DNA from: Elmis aenea
Lineage: Eukaryota > Arthropoda > Insecta > Coleoptera > Elmidae
Length of the DNA stretch: 64,000 nt
Assembly: GCA_947652605.1 (NCBI GenBank)
Contig: CANTFG010000200.1
Coordinates: 124,001-188,000, forward strand
Reading direction: 5' to 3'
Shown here: positions 1 to 12,651 of the stretch, piece by piece
How positions within the stretch are numbered: position 1 is the stretch's first letter
Layout of the letters: each line of letters starts with the position of its first letter
Translations under genes and position numbers: made by a program
Notes under the pieces: model-generated
The model's database searches: none
Seen by the model: only the letters and a program-made list of their open reading frames with translations
What the model was told of the DNA's origin: nothing

Positions 1-67
1 TTCAAACTTCTTATACACGTTAGTTATGAGCAAGTTAAGGATTATTAGCCCCTAAATACGATTTTTA

Positions 68-118
68 ATTTTTCGCGAAAAATGGGAAAAGTACAAAGGC
101 TATAGTCTTTGCACTTTT
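68..118. repeat. SatB dyad pair (representative): 16-bp perfect palindrome plus 32-bp imperfect palindrome
   Basis: Positions 68-83 read ATTTTTCGCGAAAAAT, its own reverse complement. Positions 87-118 form a second dyad: AAAAGTACAAAG and CTTTGCACTTTT pair at 11 of 12 positions around a short centre, and CTATAG in the centre is itself palindromic. Nearly every SatB unit repeats this pair. Some units (around 23749, 27828 and 30026) have CTTTGTACTTTT, which makes the stem perfect. Such dyads can extrude as hairpins or serve as sites for dimeric proteins; no function is shown here. Confidence 0.85.
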
Positions 119-348
119 TTCGACAAAAAAATTGATTTTCTTAAAACTACAGCAAATGGCTTCAAACTTCTTATACACGTTAGTTATGAGCGTATTAATG
201 ATTATTAGCCCCTAAATACGATTTTTAATTTTTTGAATAATTTTGGAAATTAAATTTTAAAATAGTTAAGACAAACGGCATTATACTAAGAAAAATAAAC
301 TCTATAACATACTAAAATTTGAACAAAATCGTAAGAGCCGTTTTCGAG

Positions 349-367
349 AAAAATTTTCAAAATTTTT
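349..367. repeat. SatA dyad (representative): 9-bp inverted repeat around one C
   Basis: Positions 349-367 read AAAAATTTTCAAAATTTTT: a perfect 9-bp inverted repeat with a single central C. It recurs in most SatA monomers, 141 bp apart. Some monomers disrupt it (for example AAAAATTTAAAAAATTTTT near 35768 and 38590). Alternating A and T runs of this kind are expected to bend DNA. Confidence 0.85.
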
Positions 368-3300
368 AATTTTCTGAATAACTTTGTAAATTAAATTTCA
401 AAATAGTTGAGACAAACGGCATTATACTAAGAAAAATAAACTTTATAACATACTAAAATTTGAACAAAATCGTAAGAGCCGTTTTCGAGAAAAATTTTCA
501 AAATTTTTAATTTTCTGAATAACTTTGTAAATTAAATTTCAAAATAGTTGAGACAAACAGCATTATACTAAGAAAAATAAACTCTATAACATACTAAAAT
601 ATGAACAAAATCGTAAGAGCCGTTTTCAAGAAAAATTTTCAAAATTTTTAATTTTCTGAATAACTTTGTAAATTAAATTTCAAAATAGTTAAGACAAACG
701 GTATTATACTAAGAAAAATAAACTCTATAACATACTAAAATTTGAACAAAATCGTAAGAGCCGTTTTCGAGAAAAATTTTCAAAATTTTTAATTTTCTGA
801 ATAACTTTGTAAATTAAATTTCAAAATAGTTGAGACAAACAGCATTATACTAAGAAAAATAAACTCTATAACATACTAAAATTTGAACAAAATCGTAAGA
901 GCCGTTTTCGAGAAAAATTTTCAAAATTTTTAATTTTCTAAATAACTTTGTAAATTAAATTTCAAAATAGTTGAGACAAACAGCATTATACTAAGAAAAA
1001 AAGGCTATATACTCTTTGCACTTTATTCGACAAAAAAATCGATTTTCTTAAAACTACAGCAAATGGCTTCAAACTTCTTATACACGTTAGTTATGAGCAA
1101 GTTAAGGATTATTAGCCCCTAAATACGATTTTTAATTTTTCGCGAAAAATGGGAAAAGTACAAAGGCTATAGTCTTTGCACTTTTTTCGACAAAAAAATC
1201 GATTTTCTTAAAACTACAGCAAATGGATTCAAACTTCTTATACACGTTAGTTATGAGCAAATTAAGGATTATTAGCCCCTAAATACGATTTTTAATTTTT
1301 CGCGAAAAATGGGAAAAGTACAAAGGCTATAGTCTTTGCACTTTTTTCGACAAAAAAATTGATTTTCTTAAAACTACAGCAAATGGCTTCAAACTTCTTA
1401 TACACGTTAGTTATGAGCGTATTAATGATTATTAGCCCCTAAATACGATTTTTAATTTTTTGAATAATTTTGGAAATTAAATTTTAAAATAGTTAAGACA
1501 AACGGCATTATACTAAGAAAAATAAACTCTATAACATACTAAAATTTGAACAAAATCGTAAGAGCCGTTTTCGAGAAAAATTTTCAAAATTTTTAATTTT
1601 CTGAATAACTTTGTAAATTAAATTTCAAAATAGTTGAGACAAACGGCATTATACTAAGAAAAATAAACTCTATAATATACTAAAATTTGAACTAAATCGT
1701 AAGAGCCGTTTTCAAGAAAAATTTTCAAAATTTTTAATTTTCTGAATAACTTTGTGAATTAAATTTTAAAATAGTTAAGACAAACGGCATTATACTAAAA
1801 AAATAAACTCTCTAACATACTAAAATATGAACAAAATCGTAAGAGCCGTTTTCGAGAAAAATTTTCAAAATTTTTAATTTTCTGAATAACTTTGTAAATT
1901 AAATTTCAAAATAGTTGAGACAAACGGCATTATACTAAGAAAAATAAACTCTATAACATACTAAAATTTGAACAAAATCGTAAAAGCCGTTTTCGAGAAA
2001 AATTTTCAAAATTTTTAATTTTCTGAATAACTTTGTAAATTAAATTTCAAAATAGTTGAGACAAACGGCATTATTTTAAGAAAAATAAACTCTATATCAT
2101 ACTAAAATTTGAACAAAATCGTAAGAGCCGTTTTCGAGAAAAATTTTCAAAATTTTTAATTTTCTGAATAACTTTGTAAATTAAATTTCAAAATAGTTAA
2201 GACAAACGGCATTATACTAAGAAAAATAAACTCTATAACATACTAAAATTTGAACAAAATCGTAAGAGCCGTTTTCGAGAAAAATTTTCAAAATTTTTAA
2301 TTTTCTGAATAACTTTGTAAATTAAATTTCAAAATAGTTGAGACAAACGGCATTATACTAAGAAAAATAAACTCTATAACATACTAAAATTTGAACAAAA
2401 TCGTAAGAGCCGTTTTCAAGAAAAATTTTCAAAATTTTTAATTTTCTGAATAACTTTGTAAATTAAATTTCAAAATAGTTGAGACAAACGGCATTATACT
2501 AAGAAAAATAAACTCTATAACATACTAAAATTTGAACAAAATCGTAAGAGCCGTTTTCAAGAAAAATTTTCAAAATTTTTAATTTTCTTAATAACTTTGT
2601 GAATTAAATTTCAAAATAGTTAAGACAAACGGCATTATACTAAAAAAAATAAACTCTATAACATACTAAAATATGAACAAAATCGTAAGAGCCGTTTTCA
2701 AGAAAAATTTTCAAAATTTTTAATTTTCTGAATAACTTTGTAAATTAAATTTCAAAATAGTTAAGACAAACGGCATTATACTAAGAAAAATAAACTCTAT
2801 AACATACTAAAATTTGAACAAAATCGTAAGAGCCGTTTTCGAGAAAAATTTTCAAAATTTTTAATTTTCTGAATAACTTTGTAAATTAAATTTCAAAATA
2901 GTTGAGACAAACGGCATTATTTTAAGAAAAATAAACTCTATATCATACTAAAATTTGAACAAAATCGTAAGAGCCGTTTTCGAGAAAAATTTTCAAAATT
3001 TTTAATTTTCTGAATAACTTTGTAAATTAAATTTCAAAATAGTTAAGACAAACGGCATTATACTAAGAAAAATAAACTCTATAACATACTAAAATTTGAA
3101 CAAAATCGTAAGAGCCGTTTTCGAGAAAAATTTTCAAAATTTTTAATTTTCTGAATAACTTTGTAAATTAAATTTCAAAATAGTTGAGACAAACGGCATT
3201 ATACTAAGAAAAATAAACTTTATCACATACTAAAATTTGAACAAAATCGTAAGAGCCGTTTTCGAAAAAAATTTTCAAAATTTTTAATTTTCTAAATAAC

Positions 3301-6300
3301 TTTGTAAATTAAATTTCAAAATAGTTGAGACAAACGGCATTATACTAAGAAAAATAAACTCTATAACATACTAAAATTTGAACAAAATCGTAAGAGCCGT
3401 TTTCGAGAAAAATTTTCAAAATTTTTAATTTTCTAAATAACTTTGTAAATTAAATTTCAAAATAGTTGAGACAAACAGCATTATACTAAGAAAAAAAGGC
3501 TATATACGCTTTGCACTTTATTCGACAAAAAAATCGATTTTCTTAAAACTACAGCAAATGGCTTCAAACTTCTTATACACGTTAGTTATGAGCAAGTTAA
3601 GGATTATTAGCCCCTAAATACGATTTTTAATTTTTCGCGAAAAATGGGAAAAGTACAAAGGCTATAGTCTTTGCACTTTTTTTGACAAAAAAATCGATTT
3701 TCTTAAAACTACAGCAAATGGATTCAAACTTCTTATACACGTTAGTTATGAGCAAATTAAGGATTATTAGCCCCTAAATACGATTTTTAATTTTTCGCGA
3801 AAAATGGGAAAAGTACAAAGGCTATAGTCTTTGCACTTTTTTTGACAAAAAAATCGATTTTCTTAAAACTACAGCAAATGGATTCAAACTTCTTATACAC
3901 GTTAGTTATGAGCAAATTAAGGATTATTAGCCCCTAAATACGATTTTTAATTTTTCGCGAAAAATGGGAAAAGTACAAAGGCTATATAGTCTTTGCACTT
4001 TTTTCGACAAAAAAATTGATTTTCTTAAAACTACAGCAAATGGCTTCAAACTTCTTATACACGTTAGTTATGAGCGTATTAATGATTATTAGCCCCTAAA
4101 TACGATTTTTAATTTTTGGAATAATTTTGGAAATTAAATTTTAAAATAGTTAAGACAAACGGCATTATACTAAGAAAAATAAACTCTATAACATACTAAA
4201 ATTTGAACAAAATCGTAAGAGCCGTTTTCGAGAAAAATTTTCAAAATTTTTAATTTTCTGAATAACTTTGTAAATTAAATTTCAAAATAGTTGAGACAAA
4301 CAGCATTATACTAAGAAAAATAAACTCTATAACATACTAAAATATGAACAAAATCGTAAGAGCCGTTTTCAAGAAAAATTTTCAAAATTTTTAATTTTCT
4401 GAATAACTTTGTAAATTAAATTTCAAAATAGTTAAGACAAACGGTATTATACTAAGAAAAATAAACTCTATAACATACTAAAATTTAAACAAAATCGTAA
4501 GAGCCGTTTTCGAGAAAAATTTTCAAAATTTTTAATTTTCTGAATAACTTTGTAAATTAAATTTCAAAATAGTTGAGACAAACAGCATTATACTAAGAAA
4601 AATAAACTCTATAACATACTAAAATTTGAACAAAATCGTAAGAGCCGTTTTCGAGAAAAATTTTCAAAATTTTTAATTTTCTAAATAACTTTGTAAATTA
4701 AATTTCAAAATAGTTGAGACAAACAGCATTATACTAAGAAAAAAAGGCTATATACTCTTTGCACTTTATTCGACAAAAAAATCGATTTTCTTAAAACTAC
4801 AGCAAATGGCTTCAAACTTCTTATACACGTTAGTTATGAGCAAGTTAAGGATTATTAGCCCCTAAATACGATTTTTAATTTTTCGCGAAAAATGGGAAAA
4901 GTACAAAGGCTATAGTCTTTGCACTTTTTTCGACAAAAAAATCGATTTTCTTAAAACTACAGCAAATGGATTCAAACTTCTTATACACGTTAGTTATGAG
5001 CAAATTAAGGATTATTAGCCCCTAAATACGATTTTTAATTTTTCGCGAAAAATGGGAAAAGTACAAAGGCTATAGTCTTTGCACTTTTTTCGACAAAAAA
5101 ATTGATTTTCTTAAAACTACAGCAAATGGCTTCAAACTTCTTATACACGTTAGTTATGAGCGTATTAATGATTATTAGCCCCTAAATACGATTTTTAATT
5201 TTTTGAATAATTTTGGAAATTAAATTTTAAAATAGTTAAGACAAACAGCATTATACTAAGAAAAATAAACTCTATAACATACTGAAATTTGAACAAAATC
5301 GTAAGAGCCGTTTTCAAGAAAAATTTTAAAAATTTTTAATTTTCTGAATAACTTTGTGAATTAAATTTCAAAATAGTTAAGACAAACGGCATTATACTAA
5401 GAAAAATAAACTCTATAACATACTAAAATATGAACAAAATCGTAAGAGCCGTTTTCAAGCAAAATTTTCAAAATTTTTAATTTTCTGAATAACTTTGTAA
5501 ATTAAATTTCAAAATAGTTGAGACAAACGGCATTATTTTAAGAAAAATAAACTCTATATCATACTAAAATTTGAACAAAATCGTAAGAGCCGTTTTCGAG
5601 AAAAATTTTCAAAATTTTTAATTTTCTGAATAACTTTGTAAATTAAATTTCAAAATAGTTAAGACAAACGGCATTATACTAAGAAAAATAAACTCTATAA
5701 CATACTAAAATTTGAACAAAATCGTAAGAGCCGTTTTCGAGAAAAATTTTCAAAATTTTTAATTTTCTGAATAACTTTGTAAATTAAATTTCAAAATAGT
5801 TGAGACAAACGGCATTATACTAAGAAAAATAAACTCTATAACATACTAAAATTTGAACAAAATCGTAAGAGCCGTTTTCGAGAAAAATTTTCAAAATTTT
5901 TAATTTTCTGAATAACTTTGTAAATTAAATTTCAAAATAGTTGAGACAAACGGCATTATACTAAGAAAAATAAACTCTATAACATACTAAAATTTGAACA
6001 AAATCGTAAGAGCCGTTTTCAAGAAAAATTTTCAAAATTTTTAATTTTCTGAATAACTTTGTGAATTAAATTTCAAAATAGTTAAGACAAACGGCATTAT
6101 ACTAAGAAAAATAAACTCTATAACATACTAAAATATGAACAAAATCGTAAGAGCCGTTTTCAAGAAAAATTTTCAAAATTTTTAATTTTCTGAATAACTT
6201 TGTAAATTAAATTTCAAAATAGTTAAGACAAACGGCATTATACTAAGAAAAATAAACTCTATAACATACTAAAATTTGAACAAAATCGTAAGAGCCGTTT

Positions 6301-7970
6301 TCGAGAAAAATTTTCAAAATTTTTAATTTTCTGAATAACTTTGTAAATTAAATTTCAAAATAGTTGAGACAAACGGCATTATTTTAAGAAAAATAAACTC
6401 TATATCATACTAAAATTTGAACAAAATCGTAAGAGCCGTTTTCAAGAAAAATTTTCAAAATTTTTAATTTTCTGAATAACTTTGTAAATTAAATTTCAAA
6501 ATAGTTAAGACAAACGGTATTATACTAAGAAAAATAAACTCTATAACATACTAAAATTTGAACAAAATCGTAAGAGCCGTTTTCGAGAAAAATTTTCAAA
6601 ATTTTTAATTTTCTGAATAACTTTGTAAATTAAATTTCAAAATAGTTGAGACAAACAGCATTATACTAAGAAAAATAAACTCTATAACATACTAAAATTT
6701 GAACAAAATCGTAAGAGCCGTTTTCGAGAAAAATTTTCAAAATTTTTAATTTTCTAAATAACTTTGTAAATTAAATTTCAAAATAGTTGAGACAAACAGC
6801 ATTATACTAAGAAAAAAAGGCTATATACTCTTTGCACTTTATTCGACAAAAAAATCGATTTTCTTAAAACTACAGCAAATGGCTTCAAACTTCTTATACA
6901 CGTTAGTTATGAGCAAGTTAAGGATTATTAGCCCCTAAATACGATTTTTAATTTTTCGCGAAAAATGGGAAAAGTACAAAGGCTATAGTCTTTGCACTTT
7001 TTTCGACAAAAAAATCGATTTTCTTAAAACTACAGCAAATGGATTCAAACTTCTTATACACGTTAGTTATGAGCAAATTAAGGATTATTAGCCCCTAAAT
7101 ACGATTTTTAATTTTTCGCGAAAAATGGGAAAAGTACAAAGGCTTATAGTCTTTGCACTTTTTTCGACAAAAAAATTGATTTTCTTAAAACTACAGCAAA
7201 TGGCTTCAAACTTCTTATACACGTTAGTTATGAGCGTATTAATGATTATTAGCCCCTAAATACGATTTTTAATTTTTTGAATAATTTTGGAAATTAAATT
7301 TTAAAATAGTTAAGACAAACGGCATTATACTAAGAAAAATAAACTCTATAACATACTAAAATTTGAACAAAATCGTAAGAGCCGTTTTCGAGAAAAATTT
7401 TCAAAATTTTTAATTTTCTGAATAACTTTGTAAATTAAATTTCAAAATAGTTGAGACAAACGGCATTATACTAAGAAAAATAAACTCTATAACATACTAA
7501 AATTTGAACTAAATCGTAAGAGCCGTTTTCAAGAAAAATTTTCAAAATTTTTAATTTTCTGAATAACTTTGTAAATTAAATTTCAAAATAGTTAAGACAA
7601 ACGGTATTATACTAAGAAAAATAAACTCTATAACATACTAAAATTTGAACAAAATCGTAAGAGCCGTTTTCAAGAAAAATTAAAAAAATTTTTAATTTTC
7701 TAAATAACTTTGTAAATTAAATTTCAAAATAGTTGAGACAAACGGCATTATACTAAGAAAAATAAACTCTATAAAATACTAAAATTTGAACAAAATCGTA
7801 AGAGCCGTTTTCGAGAAAAATTTTCAAAATTTTTAATTTTCTGAATAACTTTGTAAATTAAATTTCAAAATAGTTGAGACAAACAGCATTATACTAAGAA
7901 AAAAAGGCTATATACTCTTTGCACTTTATTCGACAAAAAAATCGATTTTCTTAAAACTACAGCAAATGGC

Positions 7971-10900
7971 TTCAAACTTCTTATACACGTTAGTTATGAG
8001 CAAGTTAAGGATTATTAGCCCCTAAATACGATTTTTAATTTTTCGCGAAAAATGGGAAAAGTACAAAGGCTATAGTCTTTGCACTTTTTTCGACAAAAAA
8101 ATTGATTTTCTTAAAACTACAGCAAATGGCTTCAAACTTCTTATACACGTTAGTTATGAGCGTATTAATGATTATTAGCCCCTAAATACGATTTTTAATT
8201 TTTTGAATAATTTTGGAAATTAAATTTTAAAATAGTTAAGACAAACGGCATTATACTAAGAAAAATAAACTCTTTAACATACTAAAATTTGAACAAAATC
8301 GTAAGAGCCGTTTTCGAGAAAAATTTTCAAAATTTTTAATTTTCTGAATAACTTTGTAAATTAAATTTCAAAATAGTTGAGACAAACGGCATTATACTAA
8401 GAAAAATAAACTTTATAACATACTAAAATTTGAACAAAATCGTAAGAGCCGTTTTCGAGAAAAATTTTCAAAATTTTTAATTTTCTGAATAACTTTGTAA
8501 ATTAAATTTCAAAATAGTTGAGACAAACAGCATTATACTAAGAAAAATAAACTCTATAACATACTAAAATATGAACAAAATCGTAAGAGCCGTTTTCAAG
8601 AAAAATTTTCAAAATTTTTAATTTTCTGAATAACTTTGTAAATTAAATTTCAAAATAGTTAAGACAAACGGTATTATACTAAGAAAAATAAACTCTATAA
8701 CATACTAAAATTTGAACAAAATCGTAAGAGCCGTTTTCGAGAAAAATTTTCAAAATTTTTAATTTTCTGAATAACTTTGTAAATTAAATTTCAAAATAGT
8801 TGAGACAAACAGCATTATACTAAGAAAAATAAACTCTATAACATACTAAAATTTGAACAAAATCGTAAGAGCCGTTTTCGAGAAAAATTTTCAAAATTTT
8901 TAATTTTCTAAATAACTTTGTAAATTAAATTTCAAAATAGTTGAGACAAACAGCATTATACTAAGAAAAAAAGGCTATATACTCTTTGCACTTTATTCGA
9001 CAAAAAAATCGATTTTCTTAAAACTACAGCAAATGGCTTCAAACTTCTTATACACGTTAGTTATGAGCAAGTTAAGGATTATTAGCCCCTAAATACGATT
9101 TTTAATTTTTCGCGAAAAATGGGAAAAGTACAAAGGCTATAGTCTTTGCACTTTTTTCGACAAAAAAATCGATTTTCTTAAAACTACAGCAAATGGATTC
9201 AAACTTCTTATACACGTTAGTTATGAGCAAATTAAGGATTATTAGCCCCTAAATACGATTTTTAATTTTTCGCGAAAAATGGGAAAAGTACAAAGGCTAT
9301 AGTCTTTGCACTTTTTTCGACAAAAAAATTGATTTTCTTAAAACTACAGCAAATGGCTTCAAACTTCTTATACACGTTAGTTATGAGCGTATTAATGATT
9401 ATTAGCCCCTAAATACGATTTTTAATTTTTTGAATAATTTTGGAAATTAAATTTTAAAATAGTTAAGACAAACGGCATTATACTAAGAAAAATAAACTCT
9501 ATAACATACTAAAATTTGAACAAAATCGTAAGAGCCGTTTTCGAGAAAAATTTTCAAAATTTTTAATTTTCTGAATAACTTTGTAAATTAAATTTCAAAA
9601 TAGTTGAGACAAACGGCATTATACTAAGAAAAATAAACTCTATAACATACTAAAATTTGAACTAAATCGTAAGAGCCGTTTTCAAGAAAAATTTTCAAAA
9701 TTTTTAATTTTCTGAATAACTTTGTAAATTAAATTTTAAAATAGTTAAGACAAACGGCATTATACTAAAAAAATAAACTCTCTAACATACTAAAATATGA
9801 ACAAAATCGTAAGAGCCGTTTTTGAGAAAAATTTTCAAAATTTTTAATTTTCTGAATAACTTTGTAAATTAAATTTCAAAATAGTTGAGACAAACGGCAT
9901 TATACTAAGAAAAATAAACTCTATAACATACTAAAATTTGAACAAAATCGTAAAAGCCGTTTTCGAGAAAAATTTTCAAAATTTTTAATTTTCTGAATAA
10001 CTTTGTAAATTAAATTTCAAAATAGTTGAGACAAACGGCATTATTTTAAGAAAAATAAACTCTATATCATACTAAAATTTGAACAAAATCGTAAGAGCCG
10101 TTTTCGAGAAAAATTTTCAAAATTTTTAATTTTCTGAATAACTTTGTAAATTAAATTTCAAAATAGTTAAGACAAACGGCATTATACTAAGAAAAATAAA
10201 CTCTATAACATACTAAAATTTGAACAAAATCGTAAGAGCCGTTTTCGAGAAAAATTTTCAAAATTTTTAATTTTCTGAATAACTTTGTAAATTAAATTTC
10301 AAAATAGTTGAGACAAACGGCATTATACTAAGAAAAATAAACTCTATAACATACTAAAATTTGAACAAAATCGTAAAAGCCGTTTTCGAGAAAAATTTTC
10401 AAAATTTTTAATTTTCTGAATAACTTTGTAAATTAAATTTCAAAATAGTTGAGACAAACGGCATTATACTAAGAAAAATAAACTCTATAACATACTAAAA
10501 TTTGAACAAAATCGTAAGAGCCGTTTTCAAGAAAAATTTTCAAAATTTTTAATTTTCTGAATAACTTTGTGAATTAAATTTCAAAATAGTTAAGACAAAC
10601 GGCATTATACTAAGAAAAATAAACTCTATAACATACTAAAATATGAACAAAATCGTAAGAGCCGTTTTCAAGAAAAATTTTCAAAATTTTTAATTTTCTG
10701 AATAACTTTGTAAATTAAATTTCAAAATAGTTAAGACAAACGGCATTATACTAAGAAAAATAAACTCTATAACATACTAAAATTTGAACAAAATCGTAAG
10801 AGCCGTTTTCGAGAAAAATTTTCAAAATTTTTAATTTTCTGAATAACTTTGTAAATTAAATTTCAAAATAGTTGAGACAAACGGCATTATTTTAAGAAAA

Positions 10901-11516
10901 ATAAACTCTATATCATACTAAAATTTGAACAAAATCGTAAGAGCCGTTTTCGAGAAAAATTTTCAAAATTTTTAATTTTCTGAATAACTTTGTAAATTAA
11001 ATTTCAAAATAGTTAAGACAAACGGCATTATACTAAGAAAAATAAACTCTATAACATACTAAAATTTGAACAAAATCGTAAGAGCCGTTTTCGAGAAAAA
11101 TTTTCAAAATTTTTAATTTTCTGAATAACTTTGTAAATTAAATTTCAAAATAGTTGAGACAAACGGCATTATACTAAGAAAAATAAACTTTATCACATAC
11201 TAAAATTTGAACAAAATCGTAAGAGCCGTTTTCGAAAAAAATTTTCAAAATTTTTAATTTTCTAAATAACTTTGTAAATTAAATTTCAAAATAGTTGAGA
11301 CAAACGGCATTATACTAAGAAAAATAAACTCTATAACATACTAAAATTTGAACAAAATCGTAAGAGCCGTTTTCGAGAAAAATTTTCAAAATTTTTAATT
11401 TTCTAAATAACTTTGTAAATTAAATTTCAAAATAGTTGAGACAAACAGCATTATACTAAGAAAAAAAGGCTATATACGCTTTGCACTTTATTCGACAAAA
11501 AAATCGATTTTCTTAA
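7971..11516. repeat. 7970-bp higher-order duplication, copy 2
   Basis: This is the partner of 1-3546. Similarity reaches exactly to the TTAA at 11513-11516, where a piggyBac-like element interrupts it, and resumes after 12966 for at least two more SatB units. Copy 1 has an uninterrupted TTAA at 3543-3546. Confidence 0.9.
11513..11516. other. TTAA target-site duplication, left copy
   Basis: TTAA directly precedes the element's terminal CCTTCGG and is repeated at 12963-12966. TTAA duplication is diagnostic of the piggyBac superfamily. The equivalent empty site is at 3543-3546. Confidence 0.93.
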
Positions 11517-11534
11517 CCTTCGGTGTACTAGGTG
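11517..11534 (+). repeat. piggyBac left terminal inverted repeat
   Basis: CCTTCGGTGTACTAGGTG, directly inside the left TTAA. It pairs with 12945-12962 at 16 of 18 positions. Its last ten bases, GTACTAGGTG, recur in the same orientation at 12751-12760. Confidence 0.9.
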
Positions 11535-11819
11535 ACGAATTCTTACATCCCATACAACGTGGGGTTTGACGTACCCCAAATATAATTAGGACAAATAGCA
11601 ACAATAATAAATTTTTTATTATTGTTATACAAAATTATTATTGTTTTATGTTGCAAATAAGAGCTTTAGTAAAAAACGGAACCACATTTTACGTTTTAAT
11701 CTAACTTTATTAAAAAAAATTAAAAAAACAACTCTTGTTAAAAATAAAATTATTAACTCTTATAAACCACTTTTTACGAACTTAATAACAAGATATAAAA
11801 TCAAAGTTATAATAAAAAA
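11535..11819. other. piggyBac left subterminal region, no gene
   Basis: This A+T-rich stretch lies between the left terminal repeat and the transposase stop codon. It holds a GGGGT-N7-ACCCC dyad at 11561-11577, the counterpart of 12929-12945 at the other end, and would contain the transposase 3' untranslated region. A short plus-strand open frame here is lysine- and asparagine-rich, low in complexity and has no family signature. Confidence 0.6.
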
Positions 11820-12651
11820 CTAGTTCAGTTCATCCGTTTCACTATTTATGCAGTCTTCGCAAACAAATTTTGCATGTTCCATACATATCGGCGCAATACA
11901 TTTCTGACAGGTGTATTTAGTTTTTCTGTCTTTTTTTCGTGGACACTTTACACATCTCTGCATAGTATGTTGTCTTTTTGCTGGTGGTTCTTGAAGATGT
12001 TCTGATGTTTTTTCAAAATATTTTTCGATCCTCTTACGTAGAGTTTGAGGAAGATGCTGATTCTGCCGTCTTAGATTCAAATGATCTCTTACTAATGATA
12101 TGCCAAGTTCACGAATAAATTTTCCTCTCAAATTAGTTTTGTCTTTTTCAATCCCGTTATTTAACATGTGTATTACCATCCCATTGATTCCTGCATGGTT
12201 CAGCAGTGCAAAAAATACTGTAAGTGGCCAGCGTTTCGAGTTTCGTGATACATCCTCGAAAGTTTGTCGACCACATCAACACCGCTTTTGGTCTGGTTGT
12301 AAAAAGTTATTACGGCTGGTTTTTGTTGATCGCCAGACTCGGGATCAATTTCATTATCATGATGCAATGATGACAACATGAATACCAGTTTTCGTGGTTT
12401 CGGTACATAAGACAGAATAGTGCAATCTTTTTGAAATCCAAATAACGTTGATTTTACTTCACGATTTTTTTTGAATGCAAGTGGAATGCAGGTTTTATTG
12501 GCACGAAAAGTACCAACGACAGTAAGTTTGTGATTTTTTAGCAAATTTTCAGTGGCTTCATAACTGGTAAAAAAGTTGTCCATAGTAATATTTCGTCTTC
12601 TTCTTCTAAAAGTGCTGTGATTTCTGCTTCCGTCAATTTTCGATTGGACAT
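11820..12651 (-). pseudogene. piggyBac transposase pseudogene (internal deletion plus frameshift)
   Basis: Three pieces, read on the minus strand. (a) 12651-12584 starts with ATG and encodes an acidic piggyBac-like N-terminus (MSNRKLTEAEI, then an E/D-rich run). (b) 12583-12200, in another frame, encodes the second half of the DDE catalytic domain: it opens with DNFFTSYE, holding the second catalytic Asp, and contains YNQTKSGVDVVDKL, holding the third catalytic Asp and the accessory Asp. (c) 12179-11820, in yet another frame, encodes the end of the insertion domain and the C-terminal Cys-rich zinc-binding domain (CVKC, CQKCIAPICMEH, CEDC) before a natural stop. Pieces b and c are separated by an apparent one-base loss near 12230, because the conserved RWPLTVFF-type segment reads in the third frame upstream of piece c. 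The region holding the first catalytic Asp and the first two to three hundred residues is absent, joined out between a and b. The protein cannot be active. Confidence 0.9.

Larger units (their letters stand above)
1..3546. repeat. 7970-bp higher-order duplication, copy 1 (paired with 7971-11516)
   Basis: Position n matches position n+7970 with few substitutions and no net length change at the checkpoints I compared (1/7971, 421/8391, 1801/9771, 3211/11181, 3541/11511). Shared private variants include CTTTATAACA near 430/8400 and CTTTATCACATAC near 3217/11187. The pair therefore comes from amplification of a block of about 8 kb that already held several SatA-SatB alternations. The block between them (3547-7970) carries further SatA/SatB alternation with shorter internal similarities. 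Confidence 0.9.
1..11516. repeat. Composite satellite: alternating SatA (141 bp) and SatB (160 bp), left part
   Basis: Two tandem monomers alternate. SatA repeats every 141 bp (for example 2341, 2482, 2623) and is recognised by GACAAACGGCATTATACTAAG and GTAAGAGCCGTTTTCGAG. SatB repeats every 160 bp and is recognised by ACTACAGCAAATGG, TTATACACGTTAGTTATGAG and ATTATTAGCCCCTAAATACG. SatB clusters lie at about 1-220, 1003-1455, 3487-4110, 4743-5205, 6807-7270, 7905-8210, 8970-9430 and from 11465; SatA fills the gaps. SatB passes into SatA through a shared run TTTTTAATTTT followed by a special first SatA copy (TTGAATAATTTTGGAAATT). SatA passes into SatB through CTAAGAAAAAAAGGCTATATA. No open frame of useful length exists. 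There is no gene here; transcription is unknown. Confidence 0.95.

Noticed and set aside
11641..11823. 60-codon plus-strand open frame
   Set aside because: Low-complexity K/N-rich translation of A+T-rich element sequence next to the transposase stop, with no family signature.
12100..12381. 93-codon plus-strand open frame
   Set aside because: Antisense to the transposase fragments, which have clear piggyBac motifs on the minus strand.
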